DNA of 13,110 nucleotides from an uncultured bacterium (GCA_903957405.1 CAJBPC010000135.1:1-13110), one strand, 5' to 3'. Positions 1 to 7,560 are shown, counted from the stretch's first letter. Notes: generated from the letters alone by a model not told the origin. Numbers and translations are program-made.

Positions 1-239
1 ATCAGAAGAAAAGATTGGAAGCTAAAGTTGAGCAAGAAAAACTTTTGCTTACTCAGATACCGCAACTCTCCTTGCAAATTCTTCAGTTTGTAAAATCGAG
101 AGGCACAGCTACCATCAGCGATATTGTTACGGTCATTGGTGCTAATCGCAATACAGTGAAAAAGCATCTTGAAACGCTTGTTGAAACAAATAGGCTTCGA
201 AAGAATGGGATAGGTAAGGGAACCTGGTATTCACTATAA
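1..239 (+). CDS. Fic family protein, C-terminal fragment (5' end outside window)
   Basis: The reading frame is open from the window edge (first full codon at base 3) to a TAA at 237-239, giving about 78 residues. It reads as a winged helix-turn-helix: a helix rich in Leu/Ile, then 'TISDIV', then a recognition helix 'NRNTVKKHLETLVE', and it closes with 'GKGTWYSL'. This pattern (T.SD....GA.RNT.KKHL..LV....L...G.G.GTWY) is the usual C-terminal wHTH of Fic proteins, which AMPylate target proteins through an upstream HPFxxGNG motif that would lie outside the window. The identification rests on the C-terminal domain only, so a Fic-less wHTH regulator is possible. A TTG at 15 could serve as a start in isolation, but the open frame continues upstream, so I treat the gene as partial. 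The next stretch downstream carries no same-strand gene. Confidence 0.65.
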   Translation, partial: QKKRLEAKVEQEKLLLTQIPQLSLQILQFVKSRGTATISDIVTVIGANRNTVKKHLETLVETNRLRKNGIGKGTWYSL

Positions 240-479
240 CGCAGCTATAAGCCTCGTCCATAAAGACTGGATTTGCTATATAAAACTAAACAAAAGATCA
301 AGCTACTGGTGATTGGTTTATGTATGCAAAATGTTCAGGTTATGATACTACCCGATTATTGACCCACTCAGTCTGTTTCCTATGTTAAGAATGTATATTT
401 AAATTTTTATGTGTTCTTTTGATTTCGAGCGTCATTTACACAAATGCTCAGCTGTTTTGTGCGTTGGCCGGAAGAGGAT
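240..479. other. AT-rich intergenic stretch
   Basis: No coding frame with recognisable protein character was found on either strand, and no clear hairpin terminator follows the Fic gene. The stretch is AT-rich and contrasts with the GC-rich block that begins near 800. Confidence 0.4.
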
Positions 480-707
480 TTAGGAAAAAGAAGAGGCCGC
501 CCACAAGGCATTCACTAAGGTCATAGAGACGATTGCATCGATGCCCTGCAACAAACATGGAATACTTCCTTTGTGGTATAATGAATTTCGTCCTCGAAGT
601 AGAAAATGAGTTAGTGGATTCTTTTCCATTGGATGCTGGTTAATGATTGCGCCTACCACCAGCTTTGCATGTAATGCAGGACTGAATTCCATTGTATCGC
701 TTTTCAA
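480..707 (-). pseudogene. possible transposase N-terminal scrap (DUF772/IS5-like)
   Basis: A 75-codon minus-strand frame with a TTG start contains 'ALHAKLVVGAIINQH'. This resembles the N-terminal DUF772 segment of IS5/IS1182-type DDE transposases, where a 'GRP.l..k..vgali.kh' stretch precedes a helix-rich region ending in 'NPY.QYF.G'. After about residue 30 the frame loses that resemblance, and weak traces of the expected continuation ('RKYSMFVAG' and 'FEDEIHYTTKEVFHV') appear in the other two minus frames, as expected of a decayed, frameshifted element. No terminal inverted repeats or later transposase motifs were found. The call is weak; it could be a chance open frame. It sits between a Fic gene and a hydrolase pseudogene, a context rich in debris. 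Confidence 0.25.
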
Positions 708-761
708 ATTTTAGGCCTTTCAAGTAAAGTCTTCCCCCTCCTTAAAAAGATAGTTGGATAA

Positions 762-1096
762 CAACGATTTCAATTCAAGAAAGAGTACAGTCATTCAGGT
801 ACGCGATGGGCATACGGCAACGTCTTCCAGAAACTGATGGACATTATGACGGCATCCACCGGTCGCGACTTCAGGGAATAATTCAACGAGAAGATCAGGA
901 ACCGGATCGGCATGGATGGACAATGGAACTACGGGACGGTATTCAAAATCTACCACAGCAATACCCGCAGCATGGCGCGGTTCGGACTCCTCGCGCTCAA
1001 CAAGGGCAAATGGGCCGGAGAACTGATAGTAAACGGAGATTTCTTCGCCGAAAGCACCGATCCTTCCAGTCGATAAACCCCTCCTATGGGTTCATG
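762..1096 (+). pseudogene. serine hydrolase (class C beta-lactamase-like) fragment, nonsense + frameshift
   Basis: In the frame through 807, the sequence reads 'WAYGNVFQKLMDIMTASTG', then a TAA at 879-881 inside what should be 'FRE(Y)FNEKI', then 'IGMDGQWNYGTVFKIY', 'NTRSMARFGLLALNKGKW' and 'FFAESTDPS', ending at TAA 1074-1076. Shifting by one base at about 1065 restores 'QSINPSYGF' up to 1096. These segments match the serine beta-lactamase-like superfamily (COG1680): YGN corresponds to the Y-x-N catalytic motif, and 'RSMARFGLL.LN.G.W' is a family hallmark. The SxxK motif upstream and the final KTG-like region are missing, so about one third of a roughly 350-450-residue protein remains. Two separate lesions plus truncation at both ends make it a dead gene. 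Its 3' remnant meets the 3' end of the exosortase gene (stop at 1092-1094, opposite strand), so the breakpoint lies near 1090-1096. Confidence 0.75.
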
Positions 1097-1709
1097 TGCA
1101 GACAGCCACCGCCTTCCCCGACACCCGACCGAACTGACCTTTCACATACCGCATCCACACGAGGAACACGAACCCGTAGCCCGCCAGGTTGAACAGGTAC
1201 TTGTGCGCGAACTCGAACCACACCGGATGGTCCGTCTTCACCACCGTCAGCAGGCTGCAGCGGACCACGTTCACCGCGAACACGCCAACCAGCGAGGCTG
1301 AGACGTAAACAGCCTTCCGATGCCAGCTGCCCCCCTCGAGGCAGAGGATGAACCCCACCGCCAGCACCATCAGCTCCAGCCCGTTGCAGGGCGTCGCGAT
1401 GCCGATGTCGGCCCTCTGACCCGAACGGTACACATAGGCCCATGACTCCAGGCCTCCGCCATCCTGAGCGGCCGGCTTCTCCACATGACGCACCCGGTAA
1501 TGCCCCTCCCCCTTGAACTGGTTGAGCACCGTGGCCGTGAACTCTCCGAGCACACGCACCAGCCACCGGTCGGGCTCGCCCGAAGGCAGCAGCACACCGA
1601 TATACAAAAGCTTCCAAAGGACGAACACCACCGCCGCCCTTTTCAAAAACGCGGAGGCCCCCGGCGGCAGGGACCTCCACGCTTCTCTCACGCTTGACAC
1701 TACTTGCAT
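1092..1709 (-). CDS. exosortase/archaeosortase family transpeptidase
   Basis: A 205-residue multi-pass membrane protein with the exosortase catalytic triad in the expected order and spacing: Cys108 in 'ATPCNGLEL', Arg150 in 'VNVVRCSLL' and His169 in 'FEFAHKYLFN'. Hydrophobic segments lie at about 23-41, 111-125, 133-155 and 171-187. Exosortases cleave C-terminal sorting signals of exported proteins at the cytoplasmic membrane and are thought to pass the cargo on to a surface polymer or other acceptor. The ATG at 1709 is 3 bases after the stop of the upstream small gene, which encodes a matching sorting signal, so the two are almost certainly co-transcribed and translationally coupled. The short single-domain length fits the Bacteroidota exosortases, and I do not assign a specific Xrt subtype. 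The gene is GC-rich, like its substrate gene and the 3' part of the large gene upstream. The stop overlaps the end of the hydrolase pseudogene on the other strand. Confidence 0.85.
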   Translation of the reverse strand: MQVVSSVREAWRSLPPGASAFLKRAAVVFVLWKLLYIGVLLPSGEPDRWLVRVLGEFTATVLNQFKGEGHYRVRHVEKPAAQDGGGLESWAYVYRSGQRADIGIATPCNGLELMVLAVGFILCLEGGSWHRKAVYVSASLVGVFAVNVVRCSLLTVVKTDHPVWFEFAHKYLFNLAGYGFVFLVWMRYVKGQFGRVSGKAVAVCT

Positions 1710-1712
1710 ATT

Positions 1713-1967
1713 CTACGCTTTGCGTTCCATCTCTTTCATCGCCTTTCTGTAGTCCACCGCCTTCTTCGTGCCGTAGGCCGCTCCCGCCGCCAGCAGCATC
1801 GACAGACCGCCGTCGAAGGGCACCTCCGCATCTGGGTCCGTGGGAGGATCGCCGCCCGGGCCCGTCGGAGGACCGCCCGGATCGGGGTCCGCCCATGCGG
1901 CCATGGAGACGAACAGCGACAGCGCCGAGATCAAAAGGGGTCTGAATGCTTTCCTGTGTTTCGACAT
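1713..1967 (-). CDS. small exported protein with PID-CTERM-like exosortase sorting signal
   Basis: 84 residues in three parts. There is a signal peptide at about 1-26 (basic start 'MSKHRKAFRP', hydrophobic core, cleavage near 'AAWA'), a short Asp/Pro/Gly-rich linker at about 27-49, and a C-terminal sorting signal. The signal comprises 'VPFDGGLS' at 49-56, a hydrophobic Ala/Leu/Gly helix at about 56-67 and a basic tail (TKK, YRK, ERK). This matches the PID-CTERM type of Bacteroidota exosortase substrates (PxDGGLSxLLAAGxxYGxKK), with Phe in place of the usual Ile. After both cleavages only about two dozen residues would remain, so the mature product would be a small acidic/proline-rich peptide. 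The adjacent downstream exosortase is the obvious processing enzyme. The ATG at 1967 is the only sensible start, because it places the signal peptide at the N-terminus. Confidence 0.8.
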   Translation of the reverse strand: MSKHRKAFRPLLISALSLFVSMAAWADPDPGGPPTGPGGDPPTDPDAEVPFDGGLSMLLAAGAAYGTKKAVDYRKAMKEMERKA

Positions 1968-2036
1968 AACAATAGGTTTTGATTTATGAATGTCCGGTTT
2001 CTAAAGAATGATGATTCTATTTTCCTTGACGCCGAT

Positions 2037-2065
2037 GGGTCGGAGCCAGATCCCGGCCCCGACCC
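2037..2065 (-). terminator. GC-rich hairpin after the T9SS gene
   Basis: GGGTCGG (2037-2043) pairs with CCGACCC (2059-2065), and after one mismatch GCC pairs with GGC around a 7-base loop. It starts 13 bases past the stop of the large gene in its reading direction. There is no T-run after it, so its role as a terminator or as an mRNA-stabilising 3' hairpin is inferred from position. It would partly insulate the exosortase pair from the large gene. Confidence 0.4.
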
Positions 2066-2078
2066 CCGTCGTTGTCTG

Positions 2079-5000
2079 CTATTGGAATAACAGCTTCTCG
2101 CTGCCGATCGACCGCTCGCCGTTCACGCACCGCAACTGGTAGCTACCCTTCGGAAGCGCGCCGTTCAACTCCATCCGGTAAGTGCCCGAACCGCCGTCGT
2201 GGTCGATCCTGCGGTCGGTCACCAGCCGGCCGTCACCGCCCAACAGCTGCAGGCTGTAGGTGCCCTTCGGCACCTGACGCAACCGCACCGTCAGTGTACG
2301 ACCCGTCACCGGGTTCGGGTACACGCTCAGCGTCCTTCCGCTCGCGTCGCCCGGCTCCTGCATGATCGATGCGTTCACCGACGCCTGCTCGAACACGATC
2401 CGGAAGCGGTTCTCCGACCGCGAGGCGGCGTCAGCCCCCACCGTGAACTCCACCGAACCCACCTCGCCGTTCACCGGAAGCGGTGTGCGCGTGCCGCGCA
2501 CCCGGTCCTCCAGCCAGGCCTTGCGGCCGCCGGACTCCATCTCCTCCGTCTTCACCTCGAAGCGGTACACCCCTTCACTCAGGTTCCAAAGCCTGAGCTC
2601 GATGGGCTTGCCCAGCTCCGACACCGGCCTTGCGTCCGCCGTCAGCGTCGCGCCGGCGGCAGTCACGCCGAGATTCTCGTCCATATTTTCCATCTTTAAC
2701 GCATCCTCAGCGTCCGTCACCTCCGTGCGGTAGCCCTTGTCATAGGCAACCATCACGCCGTCCAACAGCGTCTGCCCTCCCGTACCTTCGGTCCTGGTCA
2801 GGTTCACGAACAGCCTCGTCGTCGGCATTCCGCCCAGCAGGATGTTAGGAGAAGCTGCCGCCGCGGCAACCTTGTTCGACTCCCTTATCTTCATCGAACC
2901 GCCCGAGGCGCCAACCGGCTGCACCGTAAAGCCGTGGCCCGACTGGATCGCCGTCAGTGGCGAGGCCTGGCCTGCCGTATGGAACTTGCGCGGCACCTCC
3001 ACGTACTTGTCCACGCTGTACACCACCGCCAGCCAGTTGCCGCTAGTACCCGACGTGGCGTCCCATGCCCAGAACTGACGCTTGATCACAGAGCTATTGC
3101 CGCTGTTCAGGTACACGGAGTTGAAGTCTATCTGCGAGGCGTAGGGGTTGCCCACCATCGTGTGGCCCTTGGTGCCGTCCACCGTCACGTTGATCTCACC
3201 TTGGCGCAGTGTGCCCGTGGGTCGCAGCGTCGTGGCGGCGTTGGCCGTACCCGTTGTAAAGCCGCTGCCGCGCGGTCCCCGCACGAACAGCAGGTGAGCC
3301 TGGCCGTTGTTGAAGGCGTTGGCCGCCTTCGTGTTGGCCAGCGCTGCCCAGCTGCCAGAGGTCGTGCTCGGCACGTAGTACATGATGGAGGTGCTGCTAT
3401 TGGATACCGCGCTCCAGAAGTCGAAGCCCTTGGCGTTGGCGTTGGCGGCGCTTCCCTGTTGCTGACCCGTGATCACCGTGCCCGTGCCGTCGCTGGTGAG
3501 CGCGGCCGTGCCGTTCCATGTCTGGCCCTTCTGCCAGGCGTCGTTCACCGTGAGTCCCGTCAGCGGAGCCGTCAGCAGCCTCCACCGCCGGCCCGTGGCC
3601 GGGATGAACCGCTCCACCGTTACGTTGCTCGCACCCGTGAGCGTGCCTGTCAGATTGCCCAGCTGCGCCGTGCCCGTCGCATCGCTCTTAAAGGTCACCG
3701 ACTTGCCGGCGAAATCGGCCGTGCCGCTCACCGTGAGCGTTTTGCCTGCCTCAACGGTTAAACTGCCTGTACCTGACAATGTAAGGCTTCCTCCTACCGT
3801 ATAATCTACATTGAGTTTTGGATTACCCGTGTTGATGAGCAAATGATCCGAGTTAACAGGTACCGTACCGTCATTCCAGTTAGCCGCCACATTCCAGTTA
3901 CCATTGCCACCTGTCCATGTCTTCGGAATAGACACCGTGACCTTCAGCACATTACTTGCAGCTGCACCCGTCCAATCGCTCTTACAACCCACACGGGCTA
4001 CCCGCTTGTACCATGTCGTTTGTGTTAAAGAGCCCGCATCGTACACATTGCTATCGCTGGAAGCGATGTCAGCAAAACCTGTACTGTCACTGGTCGTAGA
4101 AAACTGCCATTTGTATTCCAGGGTACCTGAATGGCCGCTGGCAGCAGTGCTATTGGTAAAAGGAGCCGGGTCGAAGGGTGAAAGTCCACTCTGAGCAGAG
4201 GCGATGGTTCCACCGGATGTCGGATTCGTACAATACGTCACCGTTACTTCGATCACATTGCTTTCAATGGCAGCTGTCCAGGTGTTCCCGCAGGTCCTCG
4301 CCAATCGCTTGAACCAGGTCGTTTGTGTCAGGGTATCCGGCTGATATGCTACGTAAATAGCACCGGCGATATCTGAGAATCCTGCACTGCTGCTCGTCGT
4401 GGAAGCCTGCCATTTGTATTCCAATGCACCGGAATGCCCGCTGGCCCCTGAAACACTGGTAAAGCCTGATGGGTAAAAAGGACCATATCCTGATTGATCA
4501 GTGGAGATGGTACCACCTGATGTGGGACTCGTACAGGAATAGACATGCAGGTATTTTTGTCGCTCATTGCTATTCGAGTTATTACCACCTACAAATATTT
4601 TGTTGCCAATGACTTCAATAACCTCGATATTACTTCCTCCACTCGGCGCCCATGGTAATACGGTGCCCAAAACAGTATCCACCGCAGCTATTTTTGTTCT
4701 TGAGACAGATCCATTGATCTCACTGATCGTTCCTCCCAAATATATAACATCACCTACGGCTTTAATGGCTGATATATCATTAGCGCTTCCGTAATATGTT
4801 GGAGCGGGATCCCAGTTACTCAAATTACCTGTATTCAGATCTATGGCTGCCACTGATTTCCGGGCTGTTCCCATGATATTATTAAAGTCTCCACCAACAT
4901 ATAATTTATCCCCAAAAACTTTCAGTCCCGACAATCCCCATCCGTCAGGCGCTGGAGCAAAGCCAGTAGCCAATCCCGTGTTGAAATCTACTGCCCCTAA

Positions 5001-6830
5001 ATAATTCCGCGGAGTGGTTCCGTTGAGAAAGCCTGGACTGCCATTAAAATACATGTATAATGTATCCTTATATGCAGCTAATTTTCGAATGTCTTCGCTT
5101 GAATTCGGATCCCAGGAGGTTACAATACCGGTAATCGCATCAAAAGCAGCAAGATTGTTCCTTGCTACAGAACCGTTTATAAGTCCACTGAAACTGCCAC
5201 CAACATAGACCGTGTCACCCCGTACCACGATCCCACTAATTCGGGTAAGGTTCGCTTGGGGATCCCAGGAAGTCAGCATGCCTGTCACCGTATCCACTTC
5301 AACAATACCCTTTCGTGCAATATTTCCATTGGCTTTATCGAAATTACCTCCGAGATAAATTGAACCTCTGGCAAGCGCCATGGTACTGACCTGACTATTG
5401 ATATTAGGATTCCATGGTGTTAGCTCTCCGGTACTCACATTGATGGCAGCTGCTCTATTTCTTCCTTTCCCGCCTGCAGATGTGAAACTATTACCTCCGG
5501 CACAAATAATGCCTCCGCTTGCGGCCACCGCGCTTACATCTTCGTTGTTGACCTGAAGATCACAGGAAGTCCGGTTTCCCGTAATGGTATCAAGGGCGAC
5601 GAGGCGGTTACTGGAGATATTATTTACGTTCTTAAAGGCTCCCCCCGCATACAGGGTCCCTCCCATCATGGCCATAGATCTAACAGCGCCATCGAAAATG
5701 GGATTCCATGCAGAAACAATACCGGTCGTCTTATCAACCGAGCCTATTTTCTTTATTGGAACTGAACCATTCAGTGTATTAAAGTCGCCTCCCAGATACA
5801 CCTTTGAGCCAGATACGAGCATTGTGTTAATAGTACCGGAGGTGTTTGGATTCCACGGAGTTAATTCAAGGGTTGATAAATTAAAGGAAGCCAAATTTTT
5901 CCGTGCACTATCGCCCATACTTGTGAATTGGCCCCCCACGTACAAAGTGCTGCCATCGGTTGTCATTGTACTTAGGTAGGAGTAGCCCGTACCCATGCGC
6001 GGATTCCAGGATGAAGCTACTCCGGTTGATGTGTCAACCGCTGCAAACCCATTACGTAATATGTTACCGCGAGCTGTGTTGATTCCATTAAAATATCCAC
6101 CCAAAAAAACCAGGCTGTCCACTACCGTAATAGATCTGATGTCGCCCCATGAAGGGTCGCCCGCATCGGGATCCCAGGGAGTAGCTAACCCCGTGTTGGC
6201 ATCAAATGCGGCAGCGTTTTTCCGTGTGACGGTACCTCCGTTAACGGTAGAGAAGGATCCCCCAACGTACACCTTGTTTCCGCTTACCGCAATGGTTTTC
6301 ACCGATCCATCTACATCCGGATTCCAGGAGTGCAGACTACCATCGCTGTTGATACGTGCCAATCTATTGCGTGTCTGTCCGGCCACGGTTCTAAACCCTC
6401 CACCAATATACCAGCCACCACTGCCATCAGGCGCAATTGCAAGGATGCTATTATCGAATTTTGGAAAATTCGGTATGGGCTGACCCGTTACGGCATCAAA
6501 AGTCGACGCCCGGCCAACATTTTCAGCAGGGCCGATATAGGTAAAGTCACCGGCTAAATAAACGGTGTTCCCATTCGATACCATATCTTTGACCATACCA
6601 TTGGGTATCCATGCACTGGAATCGTATGTGTTGGATTGAGCAAATGACCTTGATCCCATAAATAAACACAGGATCAGAAATGAATAATAATAAAAGTGAT
6701 ACCACTGGGTAGGTAAAAAAGGAAGTGTGGCAGTCTTCCCTTCTTCATAACAATAGGAGAAGAGCGTTCCGGGTCTGGATCGCAGACTCGTCCTCAACCC
6801 TGGTTTCGGGTGTAAATTTTCCATGTTCAT
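2079..6830 (-). CDS. giant T9SS-exported beta-propeller/Ig-repeat surface protein
   Basis: 1583 residues. The hydrophobic signal core lies unusually late, at about 43-62, with a cleavage site near 'SFAQ'; a 42-residue N-terminal extension precedes it. Residues ~66-765 hold about 14 repeats of roughly 50 residues with the core 'vYvGGdF...ng..r..lAa.D..TG....W.P', which fits DUF5122-type (delta-60) beta-propeller repeats. Residues ~766-965 are two Ig-like repeats beginning 'PTSGGTI' and containing 'ASGHSG.LEYKWQ'. From ~968 comes a 'TWTGGNGNW' domain with beta-helix-like 'GSLTVEAGKTLTVSGTA' strands, followed by the segment common to many T9SS proteins ('RFIPATGRRWRLLTAPLTG'). The last ~80 residues are a type A T9SS sorting domain starting 'LSVYPNPVTG'. 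The protein is expected to cross the outer membrane by T9SS and be anchored or released; ligand or activity is unknown. Base composition changes abruptly near 3770. Confidence 0.85.
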   Translation of the reverse strand: MNMENLHPKPGLRTSLRSRPGTLFSYCYEEGKTATLPFLPTQWYHFYYYSFLILCLFMGSRSFAQSNTYDSSAWIPNGMVKDMVSNGNTVYLAGDFTYIGPAENVGRASTFDAVTGQPIPNFPKFDNSILAIAPDGSGGWYIGGGFRTVAGQTRNRLARINSDGSLHSWNPDVDGSVKTIAVSGNKVYVGGSFSTVNGGTVTRKNAAAFDANTGLATPWDPDAGDPSWGDIRSITVVDSLVFLGGYFNGINTARGNILRNGFAAVDTSTGVASSWNPRMGTGYSYLSTMTTDGSTLYVGGQFTSMGDSARKNLASFNLSTLELTPWNPNTSGTINTMLVSGSKVYLGGDFNTLNGSVPIKKIGSVDKTTGIVSAWNPIFDGAVRSMAMMGGTLYAGGAFKNVNNISSNRLVALDTITGNRTSCDLQVNNEDVSAVAASGGIICAGGNSFTSAGGKGRNRAAAINVSTGELTPWNPNINSQVSTMALARGSIYLGGNFDKANGNIARKGIVEVDTVTGMLTSWDPQANLTRISGIVVRGDTVYVGGSFSGLINGSVARNNLAAFDAITGIVTSWDPNSSEDIRKLAAYKDTLYMYFNGSPGFLNGTTPRNYLGAVDFNTGLATGFAPAPDGWGLSGLKVFGDKLYVGGDFNNIMGTARKSVAAIDLNTGNLSNWDPAPTYYGSANDISAIKAVGDVIYLGGTISEINGSVSRTKIAAVDTVLGTVLPWAPSGGSNIEVIEVIGNKIFVGGNNSNSNERQKYLHVYSCTSPTSGGTISTDQSGYGPFYPSGFTSVSGASGHSGALEYKWQASTTSSSAGFSDIAGAIYVAYQPDTLTQTTWFKRLARTCGNTWTAAIESNVIEVTVTYCTNPTSGGTIASAQSGLSPFDPAPFTNSTAASGHSGTLEYKWQFSTTSDSTGFADIASSDSNVYDAGSLTQTTWYKRVARVGCKSDWTGAAASNVLKVTVSIPKTWTGGNGNWNVAANWNDGTVPVNSDHLLINTGNPKLNVDYTVGGSLTLSGTGSLTVEAGKTLTVSGTADFAGKSVTFKSDATGTAQLGNLTGTLTGASNVTVERFIPATGRRWRLLTAPLTGLTVNDAWQKGQTWNGTAALTSDGTGTVITGQQQGSAANANAKGFDFWSAVSNSSTSIMYYVPSTTSGSWAALANTKAANAFNNGQAHLLFVRGPRGSGFTTGTANAATTLRPTGTLRQGEINVTVDGTKGHTMVGNPYASQIDFNSVYLNSGNSSVIKRQFWAWDATSGTSGNWLAVVYSVDKYVEVPRKFHTAGQASPLTAIQSGHGFTVQPVGASGGSMKIRESNKVAAAAASPNILLGGMPTTRLFVNLTRTEGTGGQTLLDGVMVAYDKGYRTEVTDAEDALKMENMDENLGVTAAGATLTADARPVSELGKPIELRLWNLSEGVYRFEVKTEEMESGGRKAWLEDRVRGTRTPLPVNGEVGSVEFTVGADAASRSENRFRIVFEQASVNASIMQEPGDASGRTLSVYPNPVTGRTLTVRLRQVPKGTYSLQLLGGDGRLVTDRRIDHDGGSGTYRMELNGALPKGSYQLRCVNGERSIGSEKLLFQ

Positions 6831-7051
6831 GTGCTTTGTTTATTTAAAGTTTAAAAGACACTTTGATCTTTGGGCATCGAAATGACCCCAATCATATGGT
6901 TATCAAATGATTGTAAATTCAATCAGTTGATGGCCTGCGTTGCGTTTTTGCATGAAAGAATCCTCACCTTGCATGGGATTCCATCATGGAAAATCGCTAA
7001 GCCCCCCACCCTTTGTTTACAAGGTTGAGGACTTATGTCCAGGAGACGAAG

Positions 7052-7315
7052 ATGGTTAGGAGAGGTAAGCAGGAACTAAAAGCATTGATCGTCATGACAC
7101 CCTGTCTGATCGGTGTCACCAACCCTCATGCATCCGATGATATAACTGCAAAGCACAGCGAAACATTCATTGTCGAAGTAAGGCCACCCAAGCCCCGGTA
7201 CGATGAAAGGGGCAAGCCTTCAAGTCCCGGAATCAAGATTCGCCCCCCGAAAGTGCGTTTCACTTGTGTATGCATGAATGATTGTTTTTTCAATGAAGGT
7301 TATATCATCGATTGA
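7052..7315 (+). CDS. possible small exported protein, unidentified
   Basis: An 87-codon frame from ATG 7052 (a TTG at 7013 would add 13 codons). The start 'MVRRGKQELKALIVMTPCLIGVTNPHA' could be a weak signal peptide, and the rest is basic and proline-rich with two similar segments, 'VRPPKPRYDERGKP' and 'IRPPKVRF', then a Cys-containing tail 'CVCMNDC'. No family is recognised. The repeated RPPK element and lack of a clear promoter leave it uncertain; it may be chance coding in a scarred region. Confidence 0.25.
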   Translation: MVRRGKQELKALIVMTPCLIGVTNPHASDDITAKHSETFIVEVRPPKPRYDERGKPSSPGIKIRPPKVRFTCVCMNDCFFNEGYIID

Positions 7316-7434
7316 GAAACAAAGGTAGATAGAAATTGATTTTCAGCATTTTATGAGACGATACAACGATGCTACAAGCCCTGGAATTCATATGACAATA
7401 CTGCTACATTAATGCTACAATTGGATGAAATGGA

Positions 7435-7533
7435 GAAAAAACAAAAAATTATCAGTCGCTATCTGTTCGTTGGAGTAAAAACTTGCGGGGGCAATATCAC
7501 CATTTTAGGAGGTCAGTATCGCCGTTATTTCCA
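7435..7533. repeat. diverged direct repeat, copy 1 (IS21-end-like)
   Basis: Aligns with 7685-7783 at an offset of 250-251 bases. Shared blocks include ATCAGTCG-TATCTGTT, GGAGTAAAAACTTGC, and GTATCGCCGTT-TTTCCA. It ends in GGTCAGTATCGCCG, a form of the motif seen next to the istA remnant at 13067. Confidence 0.55.
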
Positions 7534-7560
7534 CCTTGGTGAAAACGGAGCATACTGACC
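7511..7560. repeat. inverted repeat / long imperfect hairpin
   Basis: GGTCAGTAT at 7511-7519 is perfectly inverted as ATACTGACC at 7552-7560. Inside, CCGTT pairs with AACGG and CACC with GGTG around TT, so most of the 50 bases fold back. This may be two facing insertion-sequence ends brought together or a remnant terminal structure. Confidence 0.5.

Noticed and set aside
806..1192. 128-codon plus frame starting 'MGIRQRLPETDGHYDG'
   Set aside because: Most of it is the wrong frame over the serine hydrolase pseudogene; only 'SINPSYGF' belongs to the true protein, after the frameshift.
1084..1896. 270-codon minus-strand frame overlapping the exosortase and its substrate
   Set aside because: It has a low-complexity Gly/Arg/Val composition typical of a shadow in GC-rich DNA, and two genes with clear motifs occupy the same bases in another frame.
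2934..3761. 275-codon plus-strand frame and other long plus frames within 2072-3800
   Set aside because: Antisense shadows of the GC-rich part of the T9SS gene; rich in Arg, His and Ala with no domain character.
6831..6960. Promoter for the large T9SS gene
   Set aside because: No exact TAnnTTTG box at a sensible distance from the ATG; the nearest candidates (such as ATCATTTG) deviate from consensus and lack a -33 element.
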